Source: an uncultured Pseudomonadota bacterium
GTDB lineage: Bacteria > Pseudomonadota > Gammaproteobacteria > Burkholderiales > Methylophilaceae
DNA: 64,000 nucleotides
Direction of reading: 5' to 3'
Assembly: GCA_903876765.1 (NCBI GenBank)
Contig: CAIRBH010000022.1
Location: 1 to 64,000 of the forward strand
Part shown: positions 51,180-60,523 of the stretch, piece after piece
Position numbering within the stretch: the stretch's first letter is position 1
How the letters are laid out: every line of letters begins with the position of its first letter
Program-made: the position numbers and the translations under genes
The notes under the pieces: model-generated
What the model saw: the letters and a program-made list of their open reading frames with translations, nothing else
What the model was told of the DNA's origin: nothing
The model's database searches: none

Positions 51180-51656
51180 TTAGCGTGCTATGGTATTGGT
51201 ACGTTTAATTTTATTTTGCAACTGTATGATGCCGTATAACAGGGCTTCGGCGGTAGGCGGGCAACCTGGCACATAAACATCCACAGGCACAATTCGATCG
51301 CAGCCACGCACCACGGCATATGAATAATGGTAGTAGCCACCGCCATTCGCGCATGATCCCATTGATATTACCCAGCGTGGCTCTGCCATCTGATCGTAAA
51401 CCTTACGTAAAGCTGGGGCCATTTTATTGACTAGCGTACCTGCCACTATCATCACATCTGACTGACGCGGACTGCCGCGAAACACTATGCCAAAACGATC
51501 CAAATCGTAGCGAGAAGCGCCTGCATGCATCATCTCAACCGCACAACAGGCTAAACCAAAAGTCATAGGCCACATTGAGCCAGTGCGCGTGTAATTGATG
51601 ACGGTATCTAGCGTAGTGGTGACAAAGCCTTTTTCTAAAATACCTTCTATACTCAT
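51180..51656 (-). CDS. nuoB: NADH-quinone oxidoreductase subunit B
   Basis: This 158-aa subunit carries the terminal 4Fe-4S cluster N2 that reduces quinone. The adjacent cysteine pair is present in [19 protein letters not shown], with the further cysteines in [20 protein letters not shown] and [17 protein letters not shown]. It lies 7 bp after nuoA. Confidence 0.98.
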   Translation of the reverse strand: MSIEGILEKGFVTTTLDTVINYTRTGSMWPMTFGLACCAVEMMHAGASRYDLDRFGIVFRGSPRQSDVMIVAGTLVNKMAPALRKVYDQMAEPRWVISMGSCANGGGYYHYSYAVVRGCDRIVPVDVYVPGCPPTAEALLYGIIQLQNKIKRTNTIAR

Positions 51657-51663
51657 GACAAAA

Positions 51664-52020
51664 TCAATCCCACTCTAGCGCACCCTTCTTCCATTCATAG
51701 ATAAAACCAATGGCCAGTACCCCAAGAAAAATCATCATGGCAATAAAACCAAATAGACCTATTTCTTGCAGCACTACCGCCCATGGAAATAAAAAAGCAA
51801 TTTCTAAATCAAATAAAATAAACAGGATGGCAACGAGATAATAGCGTACGTCAAACTTCATACGCGCATCTTCAAATGCCTCAAAACCACATTCATAAGG
51901 GGAATTTTTTGCGGAGTCTGGCTTGTGTGGAGAGACCAACAAGCCTAATACAAGGGGGCCGACGCCGACGGCTAGGCCTACGAGGATGAATAACAAAATC
52001 GGAAAGTAATTTTCTAACAC
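51664..52020 (-). CDS. nuoA: NADH-quinone oxidoreductase subunit A
   Basis: This 118-aa subunit has three membrane helices. The cytoplasmic loop carries the conserved [20 protein letters not shown], and the third helix region is [17 protein letters not shown]. It is the first gene of nuoA-N, which includes all 14 subunits without extra genes. The promoter should be in the 192 bp upstream. Confidence 0.98.
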   Translation of the reverse strand: MLENYFPILLFILVGLAVGVGPLVLGLLVSPHKPDSAKNSPYECGFEAFEDARMKFDVRYYLVAILFILFDLEIAFLFPWAVVLQEIGLFGFIAMMIFLGVLAIGFIYEWKKGALEWD

Positions 52021-52212
52021 TTACTAGCCCCAAACCAATTAGCTGAAACATAAACATCTAAAAATACTAATTAAGAGAATAAAATAATGGCAATCACTAA
52101 ATTGCCCTCTCTAAACCAGTTGCAATTATAACCCAATAGCAAACCTGCCAACTATAAACTCACAACTAAATTACTGCTGGTAAGCAATAAATAATGGCTG
52201 AGGTCATATTTA

Positions 52213-53289
52213 TTAGCGAATGCTAACGGCATTGCGACTTGCCCATATTTCTAGCAAGGCAATGGTGACGACTACAGTGACTGGTCCTAAAATCAAACCT
52301 GCTGCGCCAAATATAAGCAAACCACCCACTACAGATAAAAAAGCCAGTACAGTATGTAGCCTGAGTCGATTACCAACTAGCATAGGTCTTAGTAAGTTAT
52401 CTACAGTGCCAACCACCAAAGCACCCCATAACGTTAGTATTAAGGCGCTTTGCCAATCGCCATCTAACAGCAAAAAAAGCGCTGCGGGCCCCCATATTAC
52501 AAAAGCGCCTAACATGGGAACTACCGCTAACAAAGCCATGATTAAGCCCCACAGCAGCGGCGCTGGCAGACCTAACCACCAAAACATCAAGCCGCCTAAA
52601 AATCCCTGCACAGAAGCTACGGCAAACGTGCCATAGACCGTGGCGTGTATGGTGTCAGCTATACGATCATACAGACTGAACATCTCAGACGATGATAGCG
52701 GCGATAGCGCACTCACCGAATCAAGAATGACATGGCGATCGCGTAAAAAGAAAAAAAGCACATAAAAAATTAAACATAAACCCAGTACTTGTACCAATGA
52801 GGCTTTAACAATATCGCCAGCACTGGCACTTAGCCAGCTGCTAAAGCTTTTTACTGCACTGGCAAAATCTAACTTCTGTTCAATTTTATTGATGATAGGC
52901 GCTAATTTTGGCTGTGCGGCTAATGTTTGCTGCCAATTGGCAGAAGCCAGCTTAGTTTCAATCAACTGCGAACCTTTAACTGCCTGCAACATTAATTGTT
53001 GCCCAACAAAAACGGCTGGAATCACTACAATTAAACCAATCAATAAAACGGCAATCGAGGCAGCTAAACTAGGCGACTTTAATTTAGACTCCAACCATCG
53101 CTGCCAAGGGCTAAATAACACAGCTAAGGTTAAAGCCCAAACGAGCACGGCTAAAAATGGCACGGCCATTTTGTAACACAAATAGATTCCTAGCACGGTT
53201 GCTAACATCATCACCAAGGTTTGTAGGTGATTTTTAGAGCTCCAGTCATTATCAATACTCACCATCGGCTTATTTTTTTGTTCATTCAT
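52213..53289 (-). CDS. AI-2E-family inner-membrane permease
   Basis: The 358-aa protein of the AI-2E/YdiK-type family has about eight membrane helices (residues 30-110, then 165-350). The family signature near the C-terminal half is present: ATVYGTFAVASVQGFLGGLM, MLGAFVIWGPAALFL and LRPMLVGNRLRLHTVLAFLS. Members include ion and small-molecule exporters and Na+/H+ antiporters; the substrate cannot be read from sequence. The family name does not show quorum-sensing transport here. It stands alone between nuoA and the yqj-like cluster. Confidence 0.88.
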   Translation of the reverse strand: MNEQKNKPMVSIDNDWSSKNHLQTLVMMLATVLGIYLCYKMAVPFLAVLVWALTLAVLFSPWQRWLESKLKSPSLAASIAVLLIGLIVVIPAVFVGQQLMLQAVKGSQLIETKLASANWQQTLAAQPKLAPIINKIEQKLDFASAVKSFSSWLSASAGDIVKASLVQVLGLCLIFYVLFFFLRDRHVILDSVSALSPLSSSEMFSLYDRIADTIHATVYGTFAVASVQGFLGGLMFWWLGLPAPLLWGLIMALLAVVPMLGAFVIWGPAALFLLLDGDWQSALILTLWGALVVGTVDNLLRPMLVGNRLRLHTVLAFLSVVGGLLIFGAAGLILGPVTVVVTIALLEIWASRNAVSIR

Positions 53290-53382
53290 ACATGGATTAT
53301 CGGTAGTTAAGCCGCCCCCGGTTGTCTTTTGCGAAGATAGGTTTTATTTGAATTCTATAGGATGAGATAGGCATACTAAAAT

Positions 53383-53673
53383 TCAGGCCTTGGGTTTATT
53401 TTTGAGTTTTTTAAGGATTTGCCAAGCCAGCAAGCTGCGTTGCAGCCATTTAGCATATCTATTAGCGGGCAATATGGAGAACAATGCGCTAGCGCCCCCT
53501 GCCATCATGAAAGGATGATTTCTCACATAGCGTAAAATATTCAAGCCATGGTCAGCCACAGATAAGGGTTTGCGCCACACATCTAGGTTGGCAGCTAGGC
53601 TTAATCGTTGCGCCTCTGCTTTTATCAGCAAGTGTTCACGCCGTTTAGCCAGCTTCAGTAAATGCTTATTCAT
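53383..53673 (-). CDS. Small YqjK-like protein
   Basis: The 96-aa basic protein (MNKHLLKLAKRREHLLIKAE at the start) has one hydrophobic segment near residues 52-68 (HPFMMAGGASALFSILP). Size, basic ends and position after yqjE- and yqjD-like genes match YqjK of the yqjDEK stress-induced envelope cluster. No enzymatic motif is seen. It lies 19 bp after the YqjE-like gene. Confidence 0.75.
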   Translation of the reverse strand: MNKHLLKLAKRREHLLIKAEAQRLSLAANLDVWRKPLSVADHGLNILRYVRNHPFMMAGGASALFSILPANRYAKWLQRSLLAWQILKKLKNKPKA

Positions 53674-53692
53674 ATTTATTTAGATTAGCTTG

Positions 53693-54082
53693 TTATGGCA
53701 TCTCAATTTTTTCTCTATCTTTACGCAACTCTGACAAGCTAGAAGAAAACAGCCTAGGTTTGGCTTGGGCTTTGCGTTTGGCCAAATACCAGGCAATGCA
53801 GCCTGATAAAATAAAAAAAGCCGCCAATGCGCCTATTGCAAGTAATCGATAGCTATCCCACAAAGCGACTATCAATAGCACCGCGATTAATACTGAGCCC
53901 AGCATAAAGCAAAATAGCGCAATCAAGGAAAGCTTAGCTAGCGATGCTATATGCTCACGCTCCTCCTCAATATCGGTAGATAAAAGTTCAAGGCGTGTAT
54001 ATATTATGCCTAGCAAGGTCGTGGCAAAAGCTGCTAATGAATCTAGCAGGCCGTGAGTTTGATTGGGGGTGTTTTCTGGCAT
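53693..54082 (-). CDS. YqjE-like membrane protein (phage-holin superfamily domain)
   Basis: The 129-aa protein has two membrane helices (about residues 48-72 and 78-104) after an amphipathic N-terminus (GLLDSLAAFATTLLGIIYTR, then LELLSTDIEEEREH). This is the pattern of YqjE, a family often labelled phage holin. There is no phage gene nearby, so it is a cellular envelope protein. It sits between the YqjD-like (7 bp) and YqjK-like genes. Confidence 0.82.
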   Translation of the reverse strand: MPENTPNQTHGLLDSLAAFATTLLGIIYTRLELLSTDIEEEREHIASLAKLSLIALFCFMLGSVLIAVLLIVALWDSYRLLAIGALAAFFILSGCIAWYLAKRKAQAKPRLFSSSLSELRKDREKIEMP

Positions 54083-54089
54083 TATTTAA

Positions 54090-54404
54090 CTAGCGGCGAC
54101 TGATCAACAAGCCTATCACCAAGCCCACACTAGCCGCCAAGCCAATGGATCGCCAAGGATTTTCTTGCACATAATCATCTGCCGCTTTAGCCGCCTCTTT
54201 AGTCTTAGCCATTACCGAGGCCTGCGTTTCACCCATACTAGCCTTGACCGCACCTAGCGAAGCTTGCGCCTTAGCCCGCACTTGGGCTAGTTTATCGCCA
54301 CCTGTATCAGCAGTAGCGATGAGCAAGGCCTCTAAATCAGCGACCACCGAGTTAAACTCTTGAATTAATTGGTCATTATTGAATTTATCGGATAAGGGTT
54401 CCAT
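54090..54404 (-). CDS. YqjD/ElaB-like (DUF883) membrane-anchored ribosome-associated protein
   Basis: The 104-aa protein has a long amphipathic helix (residues 8-75) and a C-terminal membrane anchor ending GLAASVGLVIGLLISRR. The ENPWRSIG motif directly before the anchor is the hallmark of the ElaB/YqjD/YgaM family. In E. coli YqjD ties ribosomes to the membrane in stationary phase; that role is inferred here. It is the first gene of the three-gene cluster. Confidence 0.88.
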   Translation of the reverse strand: MEPLSDKFNNDQLIQEFNSVVADLEALLIATADTGGDKLAQVRAKAQASLGAVKASMGETQASVMAKTKEAAKAADDYVQENPWRSIGLAASVGLVIGLLISRR

Positions 54405-54538
54405 ACTTTTACTCCATTTATTGATGCTAAAAAATCACGGTAGATACAAGGTCTCTCCAGAAAAAATCAGCTAGCGCGATTAGCAATTCATAAAATCACT
54501 ATACACCTAGCAAACTTGACTAACAACAGTCATCGATT

Positions 54539-55723
54539 TTAGTGACCAGCCCATAAGCGAGTTTTGCGTATCGTTAACCAGCCCAATATTAAGTAAGCCG
54601 TCATCGCCATTGCCAAGCCAGATGGCGCGTACCAGACCAAGGGCACGATTAAACCTGCTGAAACGGTAGAAAGTAGCATCTGAATAAAAGCTTGGCCAGA
54701 TGCGGCTGTACCACGTATGCGAGTATGTCTATCCAGCGCAGCGATAGATAATATCGGCATCGCCAAGGCCATGCCTACATTAAATAGTGCAATGGGCAAA
54801 ATGTTATAGATTGGTTTGATTGGCAAGATAAAACATACCAGTAAATTGAGGCCGACCATGGCTGCCATCCAAGCAAATGCGACTTTTATCACGCGTTGTT
54901 TGCTGTATTTGCCAGCTGCGCGCTTTGCTAAATACGAGCCTAAAATCATGCCGCAAACAGTTGGAATAAACATATAGCCAAATTGATGCTGACTTAAGCC
55001 CAATTGCTTGACCAAGAATACTGGGCTGGCTAGCACATAGATAAAAAATCCTGCAAAATTTGCCCCTAGCGCAAACACCAGAAAATTAAACTCTTTATCT
55101 GAAAAAATAATACGATAGTCTTTTATCACCTGCTGGGCAGAAAGCGGTAGGCGCTTGCTGCTAGGCATGGTTTCGGGCAAATAGCGCATAGCAGCCCACA
55201 AACTTAAGGCGGCGTATAGGGCCAAAAAGATAAAAATTGCTTGCCAGTGTATGCCCAGTAATAACCCACCTATAATCGGTGCAATCGCTGGGGCTATGCC
55301 AAATAGCATTTGTACGGTAGCCATGACCCGTTGCGCCTGCGGGCCTTCGAATAAATCACGCACCATAGCACGGGCTACAACATTTCCAGCTCCGCCCGAT
55401 ATGCCTTGTAGGGCTCGAAAAAACCAAAGTGTTTCAACATTTTGTGCGCAAGCACAGCCTATAGAGGCCAAGACAAAAATAGCCAAACCCCATTTAATAG
55501 TGGTAATCCGCCCAATAGAATCAGAAATAGCGCCGTGCCATAGCGTCATTAAGGCATAAGGGAGCAAATAAAAAGTCAGGCTTTGCTGAAGTTGCAGCGG
55601 CGTTGCCTGCAAAGCGTTTTCTAAAGTAGAAAATGCAGGCAGGTAAGTATCAATCGCAAATGGTGCTAATGCAGCCAGGCTTGCGAGTACTGCGGATAGT
55701 AGCAATGGGGACAATTTAACCAT
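54539..55723 (-). CDS. Bcr/CflA-family MFS drug efflux transporter
   Basis: This 394-aa major facilitator protein has 12 predicted membrane helices. FAIDTYLPAFSTLENALQAT is the Bcr/CflA N-terminal pattern (D in TM1). The loop 2-3 motif A is present as GAISDSIGR, and GISGGAGNVVARAMVRDLFE is the family's TM4-5 signature. It exports small molecules against a proton gradient; bicyclomycin-type drugs are typical family substrates but unproven here. Confidence 0.93.
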   Translation of the reverse strand: MVKLSPLLLSAVLASLAALAPFAIDTYLPAFSTLENALQATPLQLQQSLTFYLLPYALMTLWHGAISDSIGRITTIKWGLAIFVLASIGCACAQNVETLWFFRALQGISGGAGNVVARAMVRDLFEGPQAQRVMATVQMLFGIAPAIAPIIGGLLLGIHWQAIFIFLALYAALSLWAAMRYLPETMPSSKRLPLSAQQVIKDYRIIFSDKEFNFLVFALGANFAGFFIYVLASPVFLVKQLGLSQHQFGYMFIPTVCGMILGSYLAKRAAGKYSKQRVIKVAFAWMAAMVGLNLLVCFILPIKPIYNILPIALFNVGMALAMPILSIAALDRHTRIRGTAASGQAFIQMLLSTVSAGLIVPLVWYAPSGLAMAMTAYLILGWLTIRKTRLWAGH

Positions 55724-55737
55724 CTAAAAAATTCTCA

Positions 55738-55771
55738 AATAAAAAACGCGCCGAGTGAAGCTAGCGCGTTC
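55738..55771 (-). terminator. Intrinsic terminator upstream of the MFS gene, at the end of the pqq operon
   Basis: Minus strand: AACGCGC and GCGCGTT pair around a 12-nt loop and are followed by TTTTTT minus one (GCGCGTTTTTTA). It lies about 50 bp past the pqqE stop and separates pqqBCDE from the efflux gene. Confidence 0.85.
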
Positions 55772-55818
55772 AATTTAACCATACTCTAGTGAATTAAAGT
55801 CAGTTAATGATAATTTAA

Positions 55819-57048
55819 TTACGGTAAAGAATGAAAGCCTTCAACCCTATCTTTAAACTCGCCCGCCATGATTTTTTTAGAATTTTTATCATTACGAAAC
55901 ACGATAGGCTGTGCGACCAATACCGGGTTTGTTGAGTCTATTATCGCCTGATCTATCAAATGGCGGTGCGGCGATTTACTACACACTGGGTCTGCGGCTT
56001 CTGCATCGCCAGATAATAAAAACGCCTGACAGCGGCAACCACCTAAGTCATTTTCTTTTTCAGAGCAGCTGCGACAAGGCTCTTTCATCCAACTATCACC
56101 ACGGTATTGATTAAAGGCGGGGGATTCCTGCCAAGCGTAAGCTAAGCCTGTATCGCGCACATTGGGAAACTGCATGTTCGGTAGTGACCGTGCAGAATGG
56201 CAAGGCAACACATCGCCATTCGCGGTGACTATCATAAACACCTCACCCCAGCCATTCATACATTTTTTGGGACGATCAGAAAAGTAGTCTGGCACCACGA
56301 AAAAAATCTTCATTTTATTGTCAGGATTAGCCCTAAACTCGTTAGTAATGGCCTCAGCCTCATCTACTTGCGCTTTAGTAGGCATCAGCTGACTGCGGTT
56401 CACTAATGACCAACCGTAATATTGTGTATTTGCTAGCTCGATATAATCAGCACCCAGCGCTTGGGCCATCTCTAATATCTCGCGCATGTGGCCTATGTTA
56501 TAGCGATGTATCACCACATTAAGCACCATGGGGTAACCATGATTTTTAATCATGGCTGCGACTTTTTTCTTCAACTCAAAGGTTTTAGTATTGGTGATGA
56601 AATTATTAATTTCTTCAGTAATATCATGCATAGAAAGCTGAATATGATCCAAGCCACCTTCTTTAAATGCTTGTATTTTTTTTTCTGTAAGCCCCACCCC
56701 AGAGGTAATCAAATTGCTGTAATAACCAAGCTTTTTAGCTTCTATGACGATGTCTTCAATGTCGTCACGTAGTAGTGGCTCGCCCCCTGATATGCCTAAT
56801 TGTATGGCACCTAATTTACGTGCGTCGCGCAATGTTTGTAGCCACTGCTCGGTCGTTAGCTCATTTTGCGTATGTTTATCATAATCAGTGGGGTTGTAAC
56901 AGAAGGCACAGTGCAATGGGCAACGATAAGTCACCTCAGCCAATAGCCATAAGGGTTGGGTGTGAGTAAGCGAGGCAGATACGCCATTATTTTGCTGAGC
57001 ATGCACAGTTTTTTGTACCACAGATTCACCTAAAGAGGCTTGTGTCAT
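55819..57048 (-). CDS. pqqE: PqqE, radical SAM enzyme that crosslinks PqqA
   Basis: This 409-aa enzyme makes the Glu-Tyr carbon-carbon bond in PqqA, the first step of PQQ synthesis. The radical SAM cluster motif CPLHCAFC has cysteines at residues 43, 47 and 50, followed by GISGGEPLLRDD. The SPASM-type auxiliary cluster region near the C-terminus includes CMNGWGEVFMIVTANGDVLP with CHSA, CRSCSEKENDLGGCRC and PVCSKSPH. About 20 less-conserved residues precede the core. It follows pqqD by 37 bp. PqqD presents the PqqA peptide to it. Confidence 0.97.
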   Translation of the reverse strand: MTQASLGESVVQKTVHAQQNNGVSASLTHTQPLWLLAEVTYRCPLHCAFCYNPTDYDKHTQNELTTEQWLQTLRDARKLGAIQLGISGGEPLLRDDIEDIVIEAKKLGYYSNLITSGVGLTEKKIQAFKEGGLDHIQLSMHDITEEINNFITNTKTFELKKKVAAMIKNHGYPMVLNVVIHRYNIGHMREILEMAQALGADYIELANTQYYGWSLVNRSQLMPTKAQVDEAEAITNEFRANPDNKMKIFFVVPDYFSDRPKKCMNGWGEVFMIVTANGDVLPCHSARSLPNMQFPNVRDTGLAYAWQESPAFNQYRGDSWMKEPCRSCSEKENDLGGCRCQAFLLSGDAEAADPVCSKSPHRHLIDQAIIDSTNPVLVAQPIVFRNDKNSKKIMAGEFKDRVEGFHSLP

Positions 57049-57085
57049 CTTGCAACTCCTAATTTTTTAAAGATGGCCTAAACCA

Positions 57086-57370
57086 TCAAAGCTTGCGTAT
57101 CCAGCCTTTACTTAAGGCCAATTCAAACATACCAATAATCTCAGACTCAATATTGGCAGCCTCTGGAAAAGTGTCTTTTAAGTCAGCGACAACATCGCTG
57201 ACCTTAGCTATTCCATCTAGGCGCTTAATCACTTCACCCGCCCCACCATGCAGCTTAACCATGCCCTCAGGAAAGAGTATCACATAATTTTGTTGCGCCT
57301 CTTCCCACTGAAAACGGTGATGCAGTGCTAGGGCATAAATATCACTATCTTGTATATTGTTGGCTGTCAT
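57086..57370 (-). CDS. pqqD: PqqD, PqqA peptide chaperone
   Basis: The 94-aa RiPP recognition element binds PqqA and delivers it to PqqE. It matches in size and in FQWEEAQQNYVILFPEGMVK, GGAGEVIKRLDG and a C-terminal helix. It lies 8 bp after pqqC. No fusion with pqqC is present, unlike some methylobacteria. Confidence 0.95.
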   Translation of the reverse strand: MTANNIQDSDIYALALHHRFQWEEAQQNYVILFPEGMVKLHGGAGEVIKRLDGIAKVSDVVADLKDTFPEAANIESEIIGMFELALSKGWIRKL

Positions 57371-57378
57371 GGCGGTTT

Positions 57379-58152
57379 TTAACTTACCTTCATGATGGGC
57401 TGACGCAAGTAATCACGGCCTTCCACTTTAATATCCGCGCTTTGTAACATAATGGCATCGGCCATCACCCATAAAACATTCAGTTTAAACTGCAATATTT
57501 CTAGGGCACGCTCTTGTAATGCCCTAGACTGTCCAAAATACTCTAGGGTGACGGCTAGGCCTTGTTCAACATCGCGTCTAGCCTGCGTTAAACGATTTTT
57601 GAAGTACTGCATACCCTCTTTATTAATCCAAGGGTACATATCTGGCCAAGAGTCTATGCGTTGTTGGTGAATATGTGGCGCAAATAATTCAGTCAGTGAG
57701 GAGCAAACTGACTCTTGCCAAGAGCGTTGTTTAGCAAAGTTGATATAGGCATCTACCGCAAAAATGGTACCAGGAGCTACTAATTTAAGCGACATCACAT
57801 CTTCTCGGCTCAAGCCCACCGCAGCGCCTAGGTGTATCCAAGCTTCTATGCCGCCCTCGCCACCTTCTGTAATTTGGCCACTACCATCATGGTCAAAAAT
57901 ACGTTGTATCCAGCCACGGCGGATTTCTCTATCTGGGCAATTAGAAAGAATAGCGGCATCTTTCATGGGAATGGCAATTTGATAATAGTAGCGATTAGCC
58001 ACCCAAGCCTGCATTTGCGCTTGACTGAGTTTGCCCTCATACATCAACACATGAATAGGATGGTAAATATGGTAGCCCTTGCCTTTTTCGCGCAACTTCG
58101 CTTCAAACTCTTCACGTGTCCAAGGTAACTGTTTATCTGTCATTGCATTCAT
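57379..58152 (-). CDS. pqqC: PqqC, pyrroloquinoline-quinone synthase
   Basis: This 257-aa cofactor-free oxidase carries out the final ring closure and eight-electron oxidation to PQQ. Sequence signatures are [40 protein letters not shown] and [20 protein letters not shown]. Length is normal (about 250 aa). It starts 9 bp after pqqB. Confidence 0.97.
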   Translation of the reverse strand: MNAMTDKQLPWTREEFEAKLREKGKGYHIYHPIHVLMYEGKLSQAQMQAWVANRYYYQIAIPMKDAAILSNCPDREIRRGWIQRIFDHDGSGQITEGGEGGIEAWIHLGAAVGLSREDVMSLKLVAPGTIFAVDAYINFAKQRSWQESVCSSLTELFAPHIHQQRIDSWPDMYPWINKEGMQYFKNRLTQARRDVEQGLAVTLEYFGQSRALQERALEILQFKLNVLWVMADAIMLQSADIKVEGRDYLRQPIMKVS

Positions 58153-58161
58153 TTGCTTCTC

Positions 58162-59088
58162 CTAAAGGATGATATCCATACCATCAAAGGCTACTTCAAT
58201 GTGATGTTGATTTAATAGCGCGCGCTCGGCAGAGTCTTCACGCAAAATAGGATTGGTATTATTGATATGAATCAGAACTTTACGCACATTTTTGTCTAAT
58301 CCAAATTGATCTAAGTCTTCTATCATGCCACCCGGGCCTGACTGTGGATTATGCCCTATGCTACGTGCGGTTTTAGTCATTAAACCCAAATCTATCATCT
58401 CGGTATTGGTCCAAAAAGTACCATCTACCATAATACAATCCGCTTGATGCATGAGTGCTGGTAAATGCGGCTCAATTTCTGCCAATCCTGGCGAATACCA
58501 ACATTTTTTACCTGTGCTCATTTCTTCTATCAATACGCCTATGGTATCACCTGCTTGCGGGTTATTGCGATGTGGCGAATAAGGCGGAGCGGCACTTTTG
58601 AGCGAAACTGAGGTAAATTTAAGATTAGGAACATTGGCAATGGTGAAACTCGTTTTACCATCTATCGGCACTTGATGGTGGTTAATACCACAATAATGAC
58701 CTAAGATATTTAAAGCTTGATTACCAGATGTTAGGTCGCCATAGACCATATCTGTGCAATAGATTTCACGTTTTACCGTGCCTTCACGCAGCATGTATAA
58801 GCCTGTGGTGTGATCGATTTGCGCATCAATCAAGACGATGGCCTGAATGCCTGTATCACGAATTGCCCGTGCAGGCTGCAGTGCAGGAAAATCTTGAATT
58901 TGCTGTAACACGTCTGGCGAGGCATTAAACAGCACCCAATTAATGCCATCACTACTGACGCAAATGGATGACTGGGTACGTTTAGTTGCCTTAATCGTGC
59001 CTTTACGCAAGCCATCGCAATTAAAACAATTGCAATTCCATTGCGGAAAACCACCCCCAGCACCAGCCCCTAAAACATGTATATGCAT
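58162..59088 (-). CDS. pqqB: PqqB, metallo-beta-lactamase-fold protein of PQQ synthesis
   Basis: This 308-aa protein is thought to hydroxylate the crosslinked tyrosine part of the intermediate. It starts MHIHVLGAGAGGGFPQWNCN, with CNCFNCDG a zinc-site motif. LIDAQIDHTTGLYMLREG and HINNTNPILRED match the lactamase-like fold. It follows pqqA across the terminator at 59188-59216, so it receives only read-through transcription or has its own weak promoter. Confidence 0.96.
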   Translation of the reverse strand: MHIHVLGAGAGGGFPQWNCNCFNCDGLRKGTIKATKRTQSSICVSSDGINWVLFNASPDVLQQIQDFPALQPARAIRDTGIQAIVLIDAQIDHTTGLYMLREGTVKREIYCTDMVYGDLTSGNQALNILGHYCGINHHQVPIDGKTSFTIANVPNLKFTSVSLKSAAPPYSPHRNNPQAGDTIGVLIEEMSTGKKCWYSPGLAEIEPHLPALMHQADCIMVDGTFWTNTEMIDLGLMTKTARSIGHNPQSGPGGMIEDLDQFGLDKNVRKVLIHINNTNPILREDSAERALLNQHHIEVAFDGMDIIL

Positions 59089-59187
59089 ATATTTCTACAA
59101 TTCTACCAAGTGAATATTTAAAAAAACTTAAGTTATTAATTGATGACTAAGGCTTAAGTTACAAAACAAGATAGGCTTTTGTGTATA

Positions 59188-59216
59188 AAAAAAGGCTGTC
59201 TTACGGCAGCCTTTTT
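59188..59216 (-). terminator. Intrinsic terminator between pqqA and pqqB (attenuation site)
   Basis: On the minus strand AAAAAGGCTG and CAGCCTTTTTTT flank an 8-nt loop, giving a 5-bp G-C-rich stem extended by A-T pairs and a T-run. Partial stop after pqqA would give excess PqqA messenger over pqqBCDE, as reported for other pqq operons. Confidence 0.88.
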
Positions 59217-59234
59217 GATTAGCTCAAAGGCTAA

Positions 59235-59306
59235 TTATTTATTCATTACGTACATTGTTACTTCAAAGCCAAAACGCATTTCTGTAGCTGCTGGTGTTGT
59301 CCACAT
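59235..59306 (-). CDS. pqqA: PqqA, precursor peptide of PQQ
   Basis: A 23-codon gene whose peptide starts MWTTPAATEMRFGF and contains E-V-T-M-Y: Glu15 and Tyr19 are the residues that become the cofactor. AAAGGAAA precedes the ATG at 59306. It is too short for automatic gene finders, and it is followed by the intrinsic terminator. It is the only ribosomal source of PQQ in this window. Confidence 0.97.
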   Translation of the reverse strand: MWTTPAATEMRFGFEVTMYVMNK

Positions 59307-59452
59307 GATAAATTTCCTTTTTAGTAATTAGTTAAGTTCGCTGCCGCTTCAAAATAAGTGCTACAACGTGAAACGAATAATGCGCCCTATTGCCACTAAG
59401 CAACACTGCAAAGTTACTGATTAATCACTAAGTAAATTCATGATGTCTTAAG

Positions 59453-60523
59453 TTATCTATGTAGCCTGCGCTGACGCACTGCATTGGCCAGCATGGCTAA
59501 CAAATCAACGGTATCCTGCCAGCCTAGGCATGCATCAGTAATAGATTTGCCATAGTCCAATGGGCAGCCAGGCGCATGGTCTTGCCGTCCTTCGTTGAGG
59601 TGCGATTCAACCATCACACCAATAATACGGTTATCACCAGCAGATAATTGGCCTGCCACATCCTTGGCCACTTCTTTTTGTAGTAAATAATTTTTGCTGC
59701 TATTACCGTGACTGCAATCTATCATCAATATTGGCGATAAACCCGCCAAAGACAGACTGGTGCAAGCTTCATTGACACTGTCTTTATCATAATTCGGTTT
59801 TTTACCACCGCGTAAAATCACGTGGCAGTCTTCATTGCCCGTTGTTGAAAAAATAGCCGATTGCCCTTCTTTGGTCACAGATAAAAAATGGTGTGGGCTA
59901 GAGGCAGTTTTAATTGCATCAATTGCAACACGTACCCCACTATCCGTGCCGTTTTTAAACCCTACTGGGCAGGATAAGCCCGAAGTTAGCTCTCTATGCA
60001 CTTGTGATTCGGTCGTGCGTGCGCCTATGGCCCCCCAGCTTACTAAATCGGCGGTATATTGCGGGGTGATCATGTCCAGAAATTCAGCGCCAGCAGGCAT
60101 CCCTAGCTCATTCACATCTAATAAAAATTTACGGGCAATTTCCAGCCCTTCATTAATCTGATAACTACCATCCAGATGCGGGTCATTAATCAAGCCTTTC
60201 CAGCCGACGGTGGTGCGTGGCTTTTCAAAATAAACTCGCATCACAATTAATAAATCGTCTTGTAAGTTTTTACGGGCATCCATTAATAAATTTGCATATT
60301 CCAAGCCAGCCTTGGTGTCATGGATGGAACATGGCCCGACCACGACCAGCAGACGGTCATCTTGTTGGTGCAAAATACGGTGAATTTCTGCCCGCGTGGC
60401 CAGTATATTTTGCGTTGAACTGGCACTTTCTTTGAGCTTTTCAAGCAGCGCCGAGGGGGTAATTAATGCTTTGACTTCACGGATACGTACATCGTCAGTC
60501 GCTAATTTTTGATATCTGCTCAT
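59453..60523 (-). CDS. aroG: 3-deoxy-7-phosphoheptulonate synthase (class I DAHP synthase)
   Basis: This 356-aa enzyme joins phosphoenolpyruvate and erythrose 4-phosphate in the first step of the shikimate pathway. Signatures: VVGPCSIHDTKAGLEYANLL, VYFEKPRTTVGWKGLINDPH, GARTTESQVHRELTSGLSCP and the metal-site DCSHGNSSKN. It is of the AroG/AroF/AroH type with a feedback-binding N-terminus; which amino acid inhibits it cannot be told. It starts immediately at the hisC stop, so translation is coupled. Confidence 0.95.
   Translation of the reverse strand: MSRYQKLATDDVRIREVKALITPSALLEKLKESASSTQNILATRAEIHRILHQQDDRLLVVVGPCSIHDTKAGLEYANLLMDARKNLQDDLLIVMRVYFEKPRTTVGWKGLINDPHLDGSYQINEGLEIARKFLLDVNELGMPAGAEFLDMITPQYTADLVSWGAIGARTTESQVHRELTSGLSCPVGFKNGTDSGVRVAIDAIKTASSPHHFLSVTKEGQSAIFSTTGNEDCHVILRGGKKPNYDKDSVNEACTSLSLAGLSPILMIDCSHGNSSKNYLLQKEVAKDVAGQLSAGDNRIIGVMVESHLNEGRQDHAPGCPLDYGKSITDACLGWQDTVDLLAMLANAVRQRRLHR

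Noticed and set aside
52213..53289. Quorum-sensing autoinducer-2 exporter
   Set aside because: Only the family name suggests it. Members transport diverse ions and molecules, and no luxS or lsr gene is present.
53693..54082. Prophage holin
   Set aside because: The domain label is phage holin, but neighbours are yqjD- and yqjK-like and no phage gene is near. It is a cellular YqjE-like protein.
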